From positions 167 to 45,767 of the forward strand of contig NZ_KB892469.1 in the NCBI RefSeq assembly GCF_000373805.1: a stretch of DNA of 45,601 nucleotides, in the 5' to 3' direction. This stretch comes from Corynebacterium pilosum DSM 20521 = CIP 103422 (GTDB lineage Bacteria; Actinomycetota; Actinomycetes; Mycobacteriales; Mycobacteriaceae). The translations under genes were made by a program, and so were the position numbers. Position 1 is the stretch's first letter. Each line of letters opens with the position of its first letter. The notes below the pieces were generated by a model, which had not been told where the DNA came from, did no database searches, and saw nothing but the letters and a program-made list of their open reading frames with translations. This document shows positions 1-8,282 of this stretch, in pieces.

Positions 1-1
1 G

Positions 2-70
2 ACGAACTGGAAGCAGGCCATCAACCAGATGTCTGTGGCTTACCCTGACCGCTTCGAGCCCTACCTCTAA
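2..70 (+). pseudogene. 3' end of a Mutator/IS256-like transposase, cut by window edge
   Basis: The first 23 codons in frame 2 end at TAA (68-70). They read as a transposase C-terminus with a W-x-x-A-[IL]-N-Q core followed by a D-R-F segment and a terminal YL. This resembles the C-terminal tail of IS256/Mutator-type transposases, but the fragment is too short for a firm family call and IS3 cannot be excluded. Roughly 30 bases downstream, the sequence CACACAAACAACTTGACA (about 83-100) looks like an IS terminal repeat. It lies exactly where the next istA gene loses its 5' half, so this element probably inserted into that istA. Confidence 0.4.
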
Positions 71-95
71 TAATCACGCCCCACACACAAACAAC

Positions 96-983
96 TTGAC
101 ACGCTCGATTATCGTGCCGGATAACGCGTCAACGGCAACGTATCGGCCGAGCAAGAAGTCCTCGTACCGGGCGATCACCAACCGCTATGCGGACTTCGCG
201 GCCTACTACGACATCTTGATCGTGCCGACCAGGCCAGCCAAGCCCCGTGATAAAGCTGCCGTTGAACGTGCTGTGCAGACCGTGTATTCGCTGATCCTGG
301 GCTATTTCGACAATCAGCGCTTCTACAGTCTTAACGAGCTGAATGAGGCGATCACCGACCGCGTCGACGACATCAACGAGGTACGCCCGCGTACCGATGG
401 GCTGACCCGTCGGGAACTCTTCGACGCTGATGAACGCCCCGTGATGCGCCCACTGCCTGATGACCCTTTTACGGAAGTGTTGTGGCGTAGCCTGAAGGTC
501 GACCGGTCCTGGCACGTCACGTGTGACTACCAGTATTACTCCGTGCCGTTTACCCTGGTCGGCAAAACAGTCCGCGCTCGCCTGACCCAATCGGTTGTCA
601 GTATCTTCTACAACGATCAACTCGTCGCCGAGCATCCCAGGTTGCACGGGTTTCGCTACCGCTACTCGTCCGATCCGGCCCATAGTCCAGATGGTTCGTC
701 GACGTCGAAGGCCTACACCCGCGACGAGTTGCTCTCCTGGGCGTCGTCCTATGGCACCGCAACCATGAAGGTCATCGCCCAGGTACTCGACCGGTATGAC
801 AAGGCCGTACCGAAAGGGATGAAACAAGCAAGTCTGATTCTTACGTCACTAGGCAAACGCCACAACGGCACCACCTTGGAACCAGCCTGCCAGTACATCC
901 TGGATAAACAACTCGCCCCGGCACGATCTGTCATCCAGCGAGTGCAATCCAACATCAACCACGACCGCCCACCACATCAGTAG
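96..983 (+). pseudogene. istA: IS21-family transposase IstA, 5'-truncated
   Basis: The protein is the C-terminal two thirds of an IS21 IstA integrase-type transposase, about 295 residues against the usual 400-500. The reading begins just before the second catalytic Asp (VPDN, near residue 8). The third acidic residue follows in the AAVER segment. The N-terminal HTH and the first catalytic Asp are absent. The C-terminal Mu-transposase-like beta region (YYSVPFTLVGKTVRARL) is intact. The TTG start at 96 is only the first possible codon inside the remnant, not a true start. The 5' end coincides with the end of the upstream Mutator-like element. Transposase activity is lost, but istB downstream is complete. 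Confidence 0.85.
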
Positions 984-1084
984 CTCCTGATCACCGTGAC
1001 CGTGGACCCATTGACTTGACCGGGCTGGAATCAGAAGTGTTCATCCGATCAGCTGACCACTTCACGAAAGGAAAGGAGAAGTAG

Positions 1085-1852
1085 ATGACCATGATTGACC
1101 TTGATGACACCACCTGGGCGAAACTACGCAGCCTGCGGTTATCAACTTTTGCTGAGGTCTACTTCGACCTTGTCGCCAGCGACGACTTCGCCAAGGCACT
1201 ACCCGAGGACATTTTCTTAGCCGCTGCCGATATCCTGGCGCAGCGCCGTAGTGAACGCAACATTGCCAAAGCCATCACCCAGGCACGATTCCGCTACCCG
1301 CACGCCCGCCTTGCTGAAATCACCGATCCCGAAGGACGTGGAATCGACATCAGGCAGCTGACACGCATCGCCAAAACTAACTGGCGGGAAACCCCTACCA
1401 ATCTGCACCTACTCGCACCTGCAGGAACAGGCAAAACCTACATCGCCTGCGCGATCGGTATCGCCGCGTGTCAAGCCGGGTACTCGGTGTTGTACTTCAG
1501 TCTTGATCAACTGGTCTCCAAGCTAGCGGCCTTCTTGCCCACGGACGAGTCCTACGAAGAAGAGATGAAGAAGATCACGAACGTCGATGTCCTCATCATC
1601 GACGACTTCCTCACCCTAGAAATAGACTCCCGAGGCCAAGACGACCTGACCAAGATCATATTCGATCGAGAAGGCCGACTCCCGACCATCATCTCATCAC
1701 AATCAAGCGCAGGTTACTGGCTGAAAATCTTGCCTAACCGCGTCGGAGCCGACTCACTCGTCAGCAGGATCAGCAGCGGACGCCACATAGAAATCGGCGA
1801 CTTCGACATGCGCCAACACCTAGCAGCCATCCGTAACACCGCCGACGACTAA
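1085..1852 (+). CDS. istB: IS21-family ATPase helper IstB
   Basis: IstB is the AAA+ ATPase that remodels target DNA for IstA in IS21 transposition. This 255-residue protein has a Walker A loop APAGTGKTY near residues 112-120 and a Walker B VLIIDDF near residues 170-176. An arginine-rich N-terminal region (RRSERNIAKAI) and a C-terminal sensor/arginine-finger region (NRVGADSLVSRISSG) complete the fold. Length is normal for IstB (about 250). The ATG at 1085 has a GGAAAGGAGAAG ribosome site 5-10 bases upstream. The preceding istA is truncated, so the element cannot move on its own, although this ATPase could act in trans with a related IstA. Confidence 0.92.
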   Translation: MTMIDLDDTTWAKLRSLRLSTFAEVYFDLVASDDFAKALPEDIFLAAADILAQRRSERNIAKAITQARFRYPHARLAEITDPEGRGIDIRQLTRIAKTNWRETPTNLHLLAPAGTGKTYIACAIGIAACQAGYSVLYFSLDQLVSKLAAFLPTDESYEEEMKKITNVDVLIIDDFLTLEIDSRGQDDLTKIIFDREGRLPTIISSQSSAGYWLKILPNRVGADSLVSRISSGRHIEIGDFDMRQHLAAIRNTADD

Positions 1853-1859
1853 CCGCACC

Positions 1860-1891
1860 GCCAGCCCCCCACAACACCACGGCGGGCTGGC
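1860..1891 (+). terminator. Hairpin after istB
   Basis: GCCAGCCC (1860-1867) and GGGCTGGC (1884-1891) form a perfect 8-bp stem with a 16-base loop directly after istB. There is no T-tract, so it may equally be a subterminal structure of the IS. The end of this IS21 copy probably lies near 1962 (CTCAGCA), where the next istA fragment begins. Confidence 0.3.
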
Positions 1892-1979
1892 CCTACCAAC
1901 AACCCGGAATACCACCCCGACCAAGTCCCCGGAACACCCCTACCAACTACGCGCACTCAGCAACGCCACCCCGAGGCCG

Positions 1980-3053
1980 GTGTACCTGTTCGTCGGATGT
2001 CTTCCCTTCAGCCGCTACTCGTTCGTCTACCCGAGTCTGGACATGACGCAGGAATCGTGGTTGCGGGCTCATGTCGCGATGTTCGAGGCCTTCGGCGGAT
2101 CGGTGCCGCGGATCGTGCCCGACAACCTCAAGACCGGAGTGATCAAGCACCCCCGCGACGGTGAGATCGTCCTCAACGACGCCTACCGGGAAATGGCCAC
2201 ACACTACTCGGCGGCGGTGTTGCCGGGGCGGGTTCGCAAGGCCAAGGACAAGCCGAGCGTGGAGAACACCGTCTGGCATGTCGCGATGCGAGTCATCGCG
2301 CGGCTACGCGACCGACGCTTCACGTCGCTTCCGGAGCTGAGCGCCGCGGTCACCGATCAGGTCACCGCCTACAACCAGGAGGACTTCCAGAAACGGGCCG
2401 GCTCCCGGGCCAGCGTGTTCATAGCAGAGGAACAACCACTGCTGACGCCGCTGCCGCAGGTCGCCTATGAGATCAGCCGGTGGGTCTACGGTCGTAGAGT
2501 CCAGCGCAACGGGCATGTGGTGTGGGAGAAGAACTTCTACTCCGTACCGGTCACCCATATCGGCACGGGTGTGGATCTGCGGATCACCGACCGGGTCCTG
2601 CAGGTCTACTCCGGACAGCAGCGGTTGAGCAGTCACCTGCTGCTTCCTGCGGGTTCGGCCAACGAGTACCGCACCAACGATGCTGACCTACCCGCCGGTG
2701 AGCGCTACCAGCCGTGGGACGCCCCGCGTGTACGAGAGTGGGCCGGCCGCGTCGGCCCGTCTGCGACGGTGGTGGTCAACCGGATCTTCGAATCGGTGGA
2801 CGTCGACGAGCAGGGCCTGAACGCCGCCCTGGCGGTCCTGCGGCTGACGCGGCGGTATTCCGCCGAGCGGGTCGAGGCCGCCTGCCGGATCGCCCTGGCC
2901 GGGCATGTCCGGTTCCCGCGCTATGTGCATCTGCACCCGATCCTGGCCACCGGGCAGGACCAGGCCGCCCGGCAGCGCCCACCCCGGGAGGAACCGGTCG
3001 AAGAAGGCGGATTCGTCCGCGGTGCGGACTATTACGCAGGAGGAGACCAGTGA
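1980..3053 (+). pseudogene. istA: Second IS21 transposase IstA, 5'-truncated
   Basis: This is a different IS21 lineage from the first copy. The remnant starts inside the RNase H-like core at VYLFVGCLPFSRYSF, so the N-terminal HTH and the first catalytic Asp are missing. The second Asp (IVPDNL) and third acidic residue (KPSVEN) are present, followed by the beta-barrel region (NFYSVPVTHIG). About 357 residues remain. The GTG at 1980 is not a real start. The 5' boundary abuts the end of the previous IS21 copy (near 1962-1976), consistent with that copy having inserted here. The 3' end overlaps the start of its istB by four bases, as in intact IS21 elements. Confidence 0.85.
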
Positions 3054-3796
3054 GCGGCATCGACATGGAAACCAAACGCAAGCTGCGCGACATGGGCGCG
3101 ACCGCGCTGCTGGAGGCCATCGACGCTGAAGACGAGAACCTGGTCCTGGGGATGGGGTTCGAGCAACGGCTGCACCTGATCGTCGATGAGGCGTATGCCA
3201 CCTTCACCCACGGCAAGGTCGACGGGCTGATCCGCCGGGCCGGCCTGCGTTACCCGGCAGCTGACCTGCGCCGGAACGACCTGGTCGAGCAACGCGGACT
3301 GGATCGCAACCTGCTGGCCACCTTGGCGACCTGCGGGTTCATCGAACGCCACCAGAACGTCGTGTTCCAGGGATTCACCGGTTCCGGGAAATCCTACCTG
3401 GGGTGCGCGCTGGCGAAGCAGGCCTGCCAGCACCGGTACCGGGCGCACTACATCCGGATGCCGGATCTTCAGGAAGCCTGGGCCACAGCACGGGACAAGC
3501 CGCAGGGGACGACGAAGTTTTTGAAGAAGTACGCCGCGTTCACGGTCCTGGTGATCGACGAATGGCTGCTGGATCATCCGGATGAGGCCATGCGCAGCAT
3601 GCTGCTGGAGCTGCTGGAACGCCGCTACGACTCCGCGTCGACGGTGTTCTGCACCCAGTACGCCAAGAAGGACTGGCATCAGAGGCTCGGGTCCGGGGTG
3701 CATGCGGATGCGATCATGGACCGGATCGTCCACAACACGATCTGGGTCGACACCGGCACCCACAACATGCGGGAGCACATCACGATGAACCAATAG
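3050..3796 (+). CDS. istB: Second IS21 ATPase helper IstB
   Basis: A 248-residue AAA+ ATPase of the IstB family. Walker A is GFTGSGKSYLG near residues 105-115 and Walker B is VLVIDEW near 165-171. The N-terminal helical region (METKRKLRDMGATALLEAI) is typical of IstB. I chose the GTG at 3050 because it overlaps the istA stop as GTGA and has AGGAGGAG at 3038-3045 just upstream. ATG 3065 is a weaker alternative. The length is normal. Its partner istA is truncated, so the copy is probably immobile by itself. Confidence 0.9.
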   Translation: MSGIDMETKRKLRDMGATALLEAIDAEDENLVLGMGFEQRLHLIVDEAYATFTHGKVDGLIRRAGLRYPAADLRRNDLVEQRGLDRNLLATLATCGFIERHQNVVFQGFTGSGKSYLGCALAKQACQHRYRAHYIRMPDLQEAWATARDKPQGTTKFLKKYAAFTVLVIDEWLLDHPDEAMRSMLLELLERRYDSASTVFCTQYAKKDWHQRLGSGVHADAIMDRIVHNTIWVDTGTHNMREHITMNQ

Positions 3797-4049
3797 GAAC
3801 GAACCCCCAGCGCCGGCCGGTGGCCCCCACCCCTACGGCCGCCGGCCCCCGCAGGCAATATCGCTGGCCCCCAACCGCACGATTGGGTGGCCTTCACACC
3901 TACGAATACTCAGGCTATTCGTGAAGCGTCAAGTGCGGAAGAAGCGTACCGGCTGGTCGCCACCACCTACCGTTAGTTCGCGATGCGGTAGTTGGTGAAA
4001 ACCGGTCTTATGAGACAAGGGACTGAGAACGTATTGTCGGCGGGGCTTG
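3797..4049. other. Intergenic remnant between IS21 copy and Abi gene
   Basis: No complete gene is visible. GC-rich complementary stretches at about 3814-3855 (GCCGG-type) could be IS end structure. A short open frame at about 3902-3976 ends in a peptide AIREASSAEEAYRLVATTYR followed by TAG. It reads like the C-terminus of a deleted gene but I cannot assign it to a family. Confidence 0.3.
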
Positions 4050-5012
4050 TCAGTTTCTCGGCTTGTGGGAGGTTTGCGTAACGCCGTAGAAGTACAGCTC
4101 GTTCTGTTGCGTCAAGTCGAGGATTCGTGCTAGCGCCTCTCGTCCTGCCGTGGCATCTGGCTGAAAATGGGCGATATTTGCGAAAGCGAAGAACTGCGAT
4201 TTTGGATCGATGCCTCTGAGTTGTTTATCGAAGACCCTCGGTTTCTTGGGAGAGTTATTGGCAGGCCTCATCCAGAGCCGTGCGTGGTGACACACCAGGT
4301 TTCTCGTCACAGATAGTGATTCGATTCCAGCGGAGAACACGCCTGCCTTCATGCCAAGTTCTTCGGCAACTTGAAGCCACGTCTTTTGCTTGTGTGGAAG
4401 GTCCCCGTCGCACGACATAATAAACTTCCCGAGCTGCCCCAGCGAGAAGCAATCGATGACCGACCAAAGCGGAAGGTCTTTAGCTAGGTCGAGGCAGAGA
4501 TCGTAGTTTCCGTTGTGAACTTTCCTAGGTTTATCGATCCTACGTTTGTCCGCCTCCTCCTCAAGACGTTTGACGGTGTAGTCCTCGCCGTATCGAAAAA
4601 CCTCTTTGAGGATTCCCTCCACAATATCGCGGGGTTGAAACTCCTGGGATGAAACGAGGTATCGACTCTCGTCTAGATAACTGGTCGGTGTTCCGTTGCG
4701 GCAGAAGTGTTTGACGGCCAAGCGGCGAAGGTTGAGCTCAGCTGCATGGATAAACTCGAACAGCAGCGAGGACACTTGCCGGTCAAGCTCAACCAGCTCG
4801 AAGACGTGCCTCGGGTCTGCGTCGGCGTTGGTCAATCCACTCTTGCGAAGCTTGTCGACGTTTCTGGCATAGCCGAGGAAGAAGTGGAAGTTCAGGCGTT
4901 CCAACGACTTGCGCACGTCGTCGTCGAACTGATCCCCAGAGAAGTACTTTTTCTCATCTACGAGGTAGGCAATTTTTGCGTCGGTAGTTTCGAGAAAAGG
5001 TATTGAAGTCAA
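4050..5012 (-). CDS. Abi-family (Abi_2-like) HEPN protein
   Basis: A 320-residue protein with the layout of Abi_2/AbiD/AbiF abortive-infection proteins. The middle holds the LWSVIDCFSLGQLGKFI segment, equivalent to the family motif L-x-x-x-LS-x-G-x-L-x-x-x. The C-terminal part has SVTRNLVCHHARLW, which carries an R-x4-H HEPN ribonuclease signature (RNLVCH). Such proteins are thought to be RNases that stop phage growth by halting the host. The start is TTG at 5010-5012, with an AGGGCTTTCAG site upstream; an in-frame stop lies not far beyond. The gene stands alone on the minus strand next to IS debris, typical of an accessory defence gene. No partner antitoxin is visible. Confidence is high for family and moderate for function. 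Confidence 0.8.
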   Translation of the reverse strand: MTSIPFLETTDAKIAYLVDEKKYFSGDQFDDDVRKSLERLNFHFFLGYARNVDKLRKSGLTNADADPRHVFELVELDRQVSSLLFEFIHAAELNLRRLAVKHFCRNGTPTSYLDESRYLVSSQEFQPRDIVEGILKEVFRYGEDYTVKRLEEEADKRRIDKPRKVHNGNYDLCLDLAKDLPLWSVIDCFSLGQLGKFIMSCDGDLPHKQKTWLQVAEELGMKAGVFSAGIESLSVTRNLVCHHARLWMRPANNSPKKPRVFDKQLRGIDPKSQFFAFANIAHFQPDATAGREALARILDLTQQNELYFYGVTQTSHKPRN

Positions 5013-5344
5013 TGTTCTGAAAGCCCTAAGACCGGAAAAATTTAAGGACCTCTGGTTGCGCTTCCATGGAGAGGCTTTACAGAGGGACTGTTGTTTTTGA
5101 GTCTAATTTGTTCGAGGTGATATCTCAGAATCTAGCGTCATGTACCTTCAATTGCCCAGCTCGATGCGATTTTCTGGCGGTAAACAGGGGTGGTCTTTAA
5201 CCACCCCCGTTTCTGCATCGCAGGGACTTCCGCGATTTATTAGGCGGCTACGAGTCGATGTCCCGATGCGCCGGCAAGAACTCACGCATCGTGTAGCACT
5301 GAGCGAGCGGAGTCTAAACGCAACTCCGAGGGGAGAATGGAGTT
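5013..5344. other. Intergenic region with divergent promoters and a hairpin
   Basis: This 332-base gap separates the Abi gene from the next plus-strand gene. It is more AT-rich than its surroundings and has no convincing gene. The only clear structure is the hairpin at 5182-5212, listed separately. A GAGGGGAGAATGG ribosome site at the right end belongs to the gene that follows. Confidence 0.5.
5182..5212 (+). terminator. Terminator-like hairpin
   Basis: AAACAGGGGTGG (5182-5193) pairs with CCACCCCCGTTT (5201-5212), 11 of 12 positions, around a 7-base loop. The tail TTTCTG is only weakly T-rich. It sits alone in an intergenic region, so it could end a lost upstream transcript or form part of the leader of the next gene. 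Confidence 0.4.
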
Positions 5345-6811
5345 GTGGCGAAGAAGCGGTTAAATCAACGGCAGCTTGAAGTGCTGGACTGGATTAGTCA
5401 GGGATGCCCCGACAAAGGATGGCCGGACTCGTACTACAAGCAGTCGGCACGGATGATGGAAGCCTACGACCTGGTGAAAGTCTCTGGTCATGGGCCCACC
5501 TGGACTGCGTGCATTACGGACAAGGGGCGTGATCAGTTTGCTCACGGTGCAGAGGTTACGGCTGGCAAGCCACGGAAACCAGGATCTCATTCAGCCACAT
5601 CCAGGGGCAATAAGGTCACGGTAAACCATCAAACGTCAGTCGTCCCTGTCTCAGAGAAGATGGCACCTGCACCCGAGCCGGCGCCACAGGTGCCGGATGA
5701 CGACGTCCGTGAGCTGTACGACCTGTTGGTAGCCGATGAGTTCCACATTCTGGCCGACCTTCCTGCAGATTCTCCGGACGTGGATTGGAGGGCCCGAGCC
5801 CGCCGATTGGCCAAAGCCGAGGACCTGCTGGGGTCAGACCGAGTGACGATTTCCCATCACCGTGGTGGCTCGTGGAACGACTACCGCGAGACTATTTCCG
5901 TGGCGCTGGTCCCGAAGGATAGGTGGCTGACCAGGACTCCCCGGGAGGTCGTCGACGCCACCAGAGTGAAGTATCATCCCGCGGTCGCGGCAGTGGTCGA
6001 AGGCTCCCGAGGTTTCAGTACAGCAACGGTGACAAGGGCCAAGCGAGTGCTCCATGCCATGTTCACTGAGGCGGAGGCCCGTGGCTGGAAAGTCACCATT
6101 GGTGAGCCGGAACGCCGTGGTGCCATCGACTACAAGGCTGCGACGACGCTTCATAAACAGCGGTGTACGGTCCGCATCGTAACCAACGCCGAATCCCATG
6201 AGATTCAGGCATACGAGAAGCATCGACGTCGCGAACAAGAGCCCTCCAAGGAGGATCTCGAGCACAAGAAGCGCTGGGGTTACTACTCGCACACATATGA
6301 GTACCTTCCGACGGGTCGACTGATCATCACCAGGCCGTACTCGGTGATTGTCCAGGACTCGGAATCGGGGCGCTCGACCGTCGAGAACCGCCTGCCGACG
6401 GTGTTCGCGGAGTGGGCGGCCAAGGAACCGTGGGTGAAGCGCAAACGAGTGTTGGGGCAGCGTCGAGAAGCGGAACATGCCCGTAGGCGGGCGGAGGTTG
6501 AACCCGCTGCTGATCTGATCCATGCAGATAACGTCCGTCGTGAGGTCATGCGTGAGCGTGCCGAGGAGTACAGACGGTTCCTCGATGTTCAAACCTATGT
6601 TGATGCCCTGGCTCAAGCGCAGCGGGATGGGCAGATCGAACCGGGTTCACCGGATGATGAGTGGGCCAACTGGTGCGTGGCTCATCGTGCCGACCAGGAT
6701 CCGCTCACACAACTGCACATGCCGACGATCCCTGCTCAGAATCTGCAGGAACGCGAACGACTCATTGAGCGGCTCATCAAGGACATGGGTCCGTTGCCGG
6801 GAGATCCGTGA
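5345..6811 (+). CDS. Hypothetical protein, possible winged-helix N-terminus
   Basis: I do not recognise this 488-residue protein. The start GTG at 5345 has GAGGGGAG about nine bases upstream. Residues 1-65 (LNQRQLEVLDWISQGCP ... KGRDQF) read like a winged-helix or restriction-accessory domain. A Pro/Ala-rich linker follows near 85-115. A long charged middle section contains several Arg/Lys-rich helices (about 285-400), and the C-terminus is acidic and helical. There is no signal peptide or membrane segment, so it should be cytosolic. Position between defence genes and mobile elements suggests an accessory, perhaps phage- or island-derived, gene. It has no visible operon partner. Confidence 0.6.
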   Translation: MAKKRLNQRQLEVLDWISQGCPDKGWPDSYYKQSARMMEAYDLVKVSGHGPTWTACITDKGRDQFAHGAEVTAGKPRKPGSHSATSRGNKVTVNHQTSVVPVSEKMAPAPEPAPQVPDDDVRELYDLLVADEFHILADLPADSPDVDWRARARRLAKAEDLLGSDRVTISHHRGGSWNDYRETISVALVPKDRWLTRTPREVVDATRVKYHPAVAAVVEGSRGFSTATVTRAKRVLHAMFTEAEARGWKVTIGEPERRGAIDYKAATTLHKQRCTVRIVTNAESHEIQAYEKHRRREQEPSKEDLEHKKRWGYYSHTYEYLPTGRLIITRPYSVIVQDSESGRSTVENRLPTVFAEWAAKEPWVKRKRVLGQRREAEHARRRAEVEPAADLIHADNVRREVMRERAEEYRRFLDVQTYVDALAQAQRDGQIEPGSPDDEWANWCVAHRADQDPLTQLHMPTIPAQNLQERERLIERLIKDMGPLPGDP

Positions 6812-6864
6812 AAGGGGGGTCGGGGGCCGGGGGGCGCACGTCATCGGCTGCGGAGAGAGGAAAG

Positions 6865-7338
6865 CTATGACGGATGCAACACGAGTGTGTACCGTTTCCA
6901 GCCCCACCACCTCCACCAGCGTGGCTGGGTGTCAAATGGGTCGACTTCCCAGGAGACGGCCCGCATCATGCGCTTGGACCGGTCAAGGGGAAACCACGGG
7001 GCGAATCGATAACTGATGTCAACGACTTCTCCCACATTGAGCTCACCGAGGCCCGCGTCGGTGCGGAGAACTGTTTCACTGGGGCCGACCAGGTAGATTC
7101 CGCCCGTCCCCGCCCGGAAGCCCTCCGCTGTTGACAAGACCGACCCTCGTTCCAAGGCGTAACTGCCGCCGATGACAACAGGGGGCCACCGCGAGTAGGT
7201 CAGCACGGCCGTGTTCGGAGCGACCTGCCGTAGCTGAAACCGCGGACGATTCCACTGGTTCAACACACCCAGAGCGGCTGCAACGATAAGACCGGCGATG
7301 ACGCCGGAGATCGTTCCTGCAGCAATGCTTTCCCACAC
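6865..7338 (-). CDS. Small membrane-anchored hypothetical protein
   Basis: A 157-residue protein beginning with GTG (7336-7338) and preceded by an AGGA site. Residues 5-26 (IAAGTISGVIAGLIVAAALGVL) form one clear transmembrane helix. The remainder is a beta-rich soluble domain with many aromatic residues, including a Trp-rich segment near the C-terminus (RWWRWWGWKRY). With one N-terminal helix the soluble part may face either side of the membrane. It is convergent with the 5345-6811 gene, with only about 50 bases between them. No family was recognised. Confidence 0.55.
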   Translation of the reverse strand: MWESIAAGTISGVIAGLIVAAALGVLNQWNRPRFQLRQVAPNTAVLTYSRWPPVVIGGSYALERGSVLSTAEGFRAGTGGIYLVGPSETVLRTDAGLGELNVGEVVDISYRFAPWFPLDRSKRMMRAVSWEVDPFDTQPRWWRWWGWKRYTLVLHPS

Positions 7339-7825
7339 GTGTACATCCTAACCGGTTGGCACCACGGCGCTGAAGCCTGTTCGTGCGGCCGCGTGCCAAT
7401 CAACCTCGCGCATCCGTCTCGCGGGTGCCGACAGCGTGCATGCGACGATCCGTGCCATTGCGGGCCCACATGTTCGAAACGATTGTGCGGGTTCCTGCAA
7501 GGATCAACGCTATCTTTCCTGGCGTGTTCCGCCAATGAGGCGCACAATCATTTAGCGAACGATTGAGCGATTCAGGGAATTATGTCGTTGCGCTGCGTCG
7601 AAGTAAGTTACAGGCTTGTCATTCCGGAACCTTTCCGCTACGATTTCGGTATCACATCACTGCGTGACTAGGAAACTTGAATCCTGGGAAAGCGCGGCCC
7701 ACTCGGGGCCAGCGGACGTGAGTGGGTATCCGGCAGATCCGGATGCTCACTGTCGTGGAGAAATCTGCGGCGGAGGTCACCGACCGTCGGTGGTCTCGTT
7801 GCTGGACCCGAGGAAGGATGGCCTG
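7339..7825. other. Long upstream region with repeated motif
   Basis: About 490 bases without a convincing gene. Related motifs resembling ACGAT-N-GTGC occur at about 7444-7454, 7479-7487 and 7557-7568, and again at 8153-8162, spaced across the region upstream of the recombinase-like unit. A 25-base stretch at 7551-7575 resembles one at 11202-11227, on the far side of that unit. These could be binding or exchange sites, but no function can be proven here. Confidence 0.4.
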
Positions 7826-8098
7826 ATGGTGGAGATTCCCGGTGGTTTGTACGGCCCGCGGCGTGCTCGCGAGGTCGCCGTCGACGCGATGGTGCGTATC
7901 GAGGTGCGCGTGTCTGCCTCACTGGCGCGGGAGATTACCCTGCGCGCGCGTGAGCGGGAGCAGTCGCGCAATGTCTATATTCGCCAGGTTCTGGCCGAGG
8001 CGGTGCGCGCCCGGACGCGTGCCGGTCCTCAGCCTCGTGCGCCGAGTGCAGGTACTGCAAATCTGAACGACCCCCATCGGGGCGGAGCGGACCAATGA
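7826..8098 (+). CDS. Ribbon-helix-helix DNA-binding protein
   Basis: A 90-residue protein. I chose ATG 7826, preceded by GAGGAAGG at 7810-7817; the frame stays open to 7616 but that part has no gene-like composition. Residues 23-29 (VRIEVRV) form the beta strand of a ribbon-helix-helix fold, followed by helices at about 31-44 and 47-62 (SRNVYIRQVLAEAVRAR). The C-terminal tail is Pro/Gly-rich and probably disordered. RHH proteins of this size usually act as dimeric repressors or accessory DNA-binders, for example CopG-like regulators or antitoxins. The location 185 bases before the recombinase-like gene suggests it regulates or assists that unit. Confidence 0.65.
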   Translation: MVEIPGGLYGPRRAREVAVDAMVRIEVRVSASLAREITLRAREREQSRNVYIRQVLAEAVRARTRAGPQPRAPSAGTANLNDPHRGGADQ

Positions 8099-8115
8099 CC
8101 TGCCGCAGAAAAAGA

Positions 8116-8145
8116 GCGAGGCGCTTCAGCCAAGAAACGCCTCGC
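8116..8145 (+). terminator. Hairpin after RHH gene
   Basis: GCGAGGCG (8116-8123) and CGCCTCGC (8138-8145) form a perfect 8-bp stem with a 14-base loop, about 20 bases after the RHH stop. There is no T-tract. It could be a weak terminator or an operator-like palindrome in the leader of the next gene. Confidence 0.35.
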
Positions 8146-8219
8146 AGGGACGAACGATCGTGCCGGATCGCTCTCCCAGAAACTCCCATCAATTGTCCAT
8201 TAAAGGAGATGTGTCTATT

Positions 8220-8282
8220 TTGTCATGCCTGAAAAAAGTTGGCAACCCTGTCGCTGACCGTCGTGTTGGGGCGGTGATCTAG
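8220..8282 (+). other. Possible 20-codon leader reading frame in frame with next gene
   Basis: A TTG at 8220 lies 11 bases after a strong AAAGGAG site (8202-8208). It opens a 20-codon frame ending at TAG (8280-8282). The next base triplet is the GTG used as start of the recombinase-like gene, in the same frame. The strong ribosome site therefore serves the short frame, not the long gene. It could be a leader peptide, or the long gene may really start at 8220 and carry an amber stop. Confidence 0.35.

Noticed and set aside
7339..7566. Open frame on plus strand between the membrane protein and the RHH gene
   Set aside because: Cys- and His-rich random-looking composition, no ribosome site, and overlaps a region better explained as intergenic with repeated motifs.
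7616..7825. N-terminal extension of the RHH protein
   Set aside because: The added 70 residues have no gene-like composition and the ATG at 7826 has a good ribosome site; the RHH fold begins after it.
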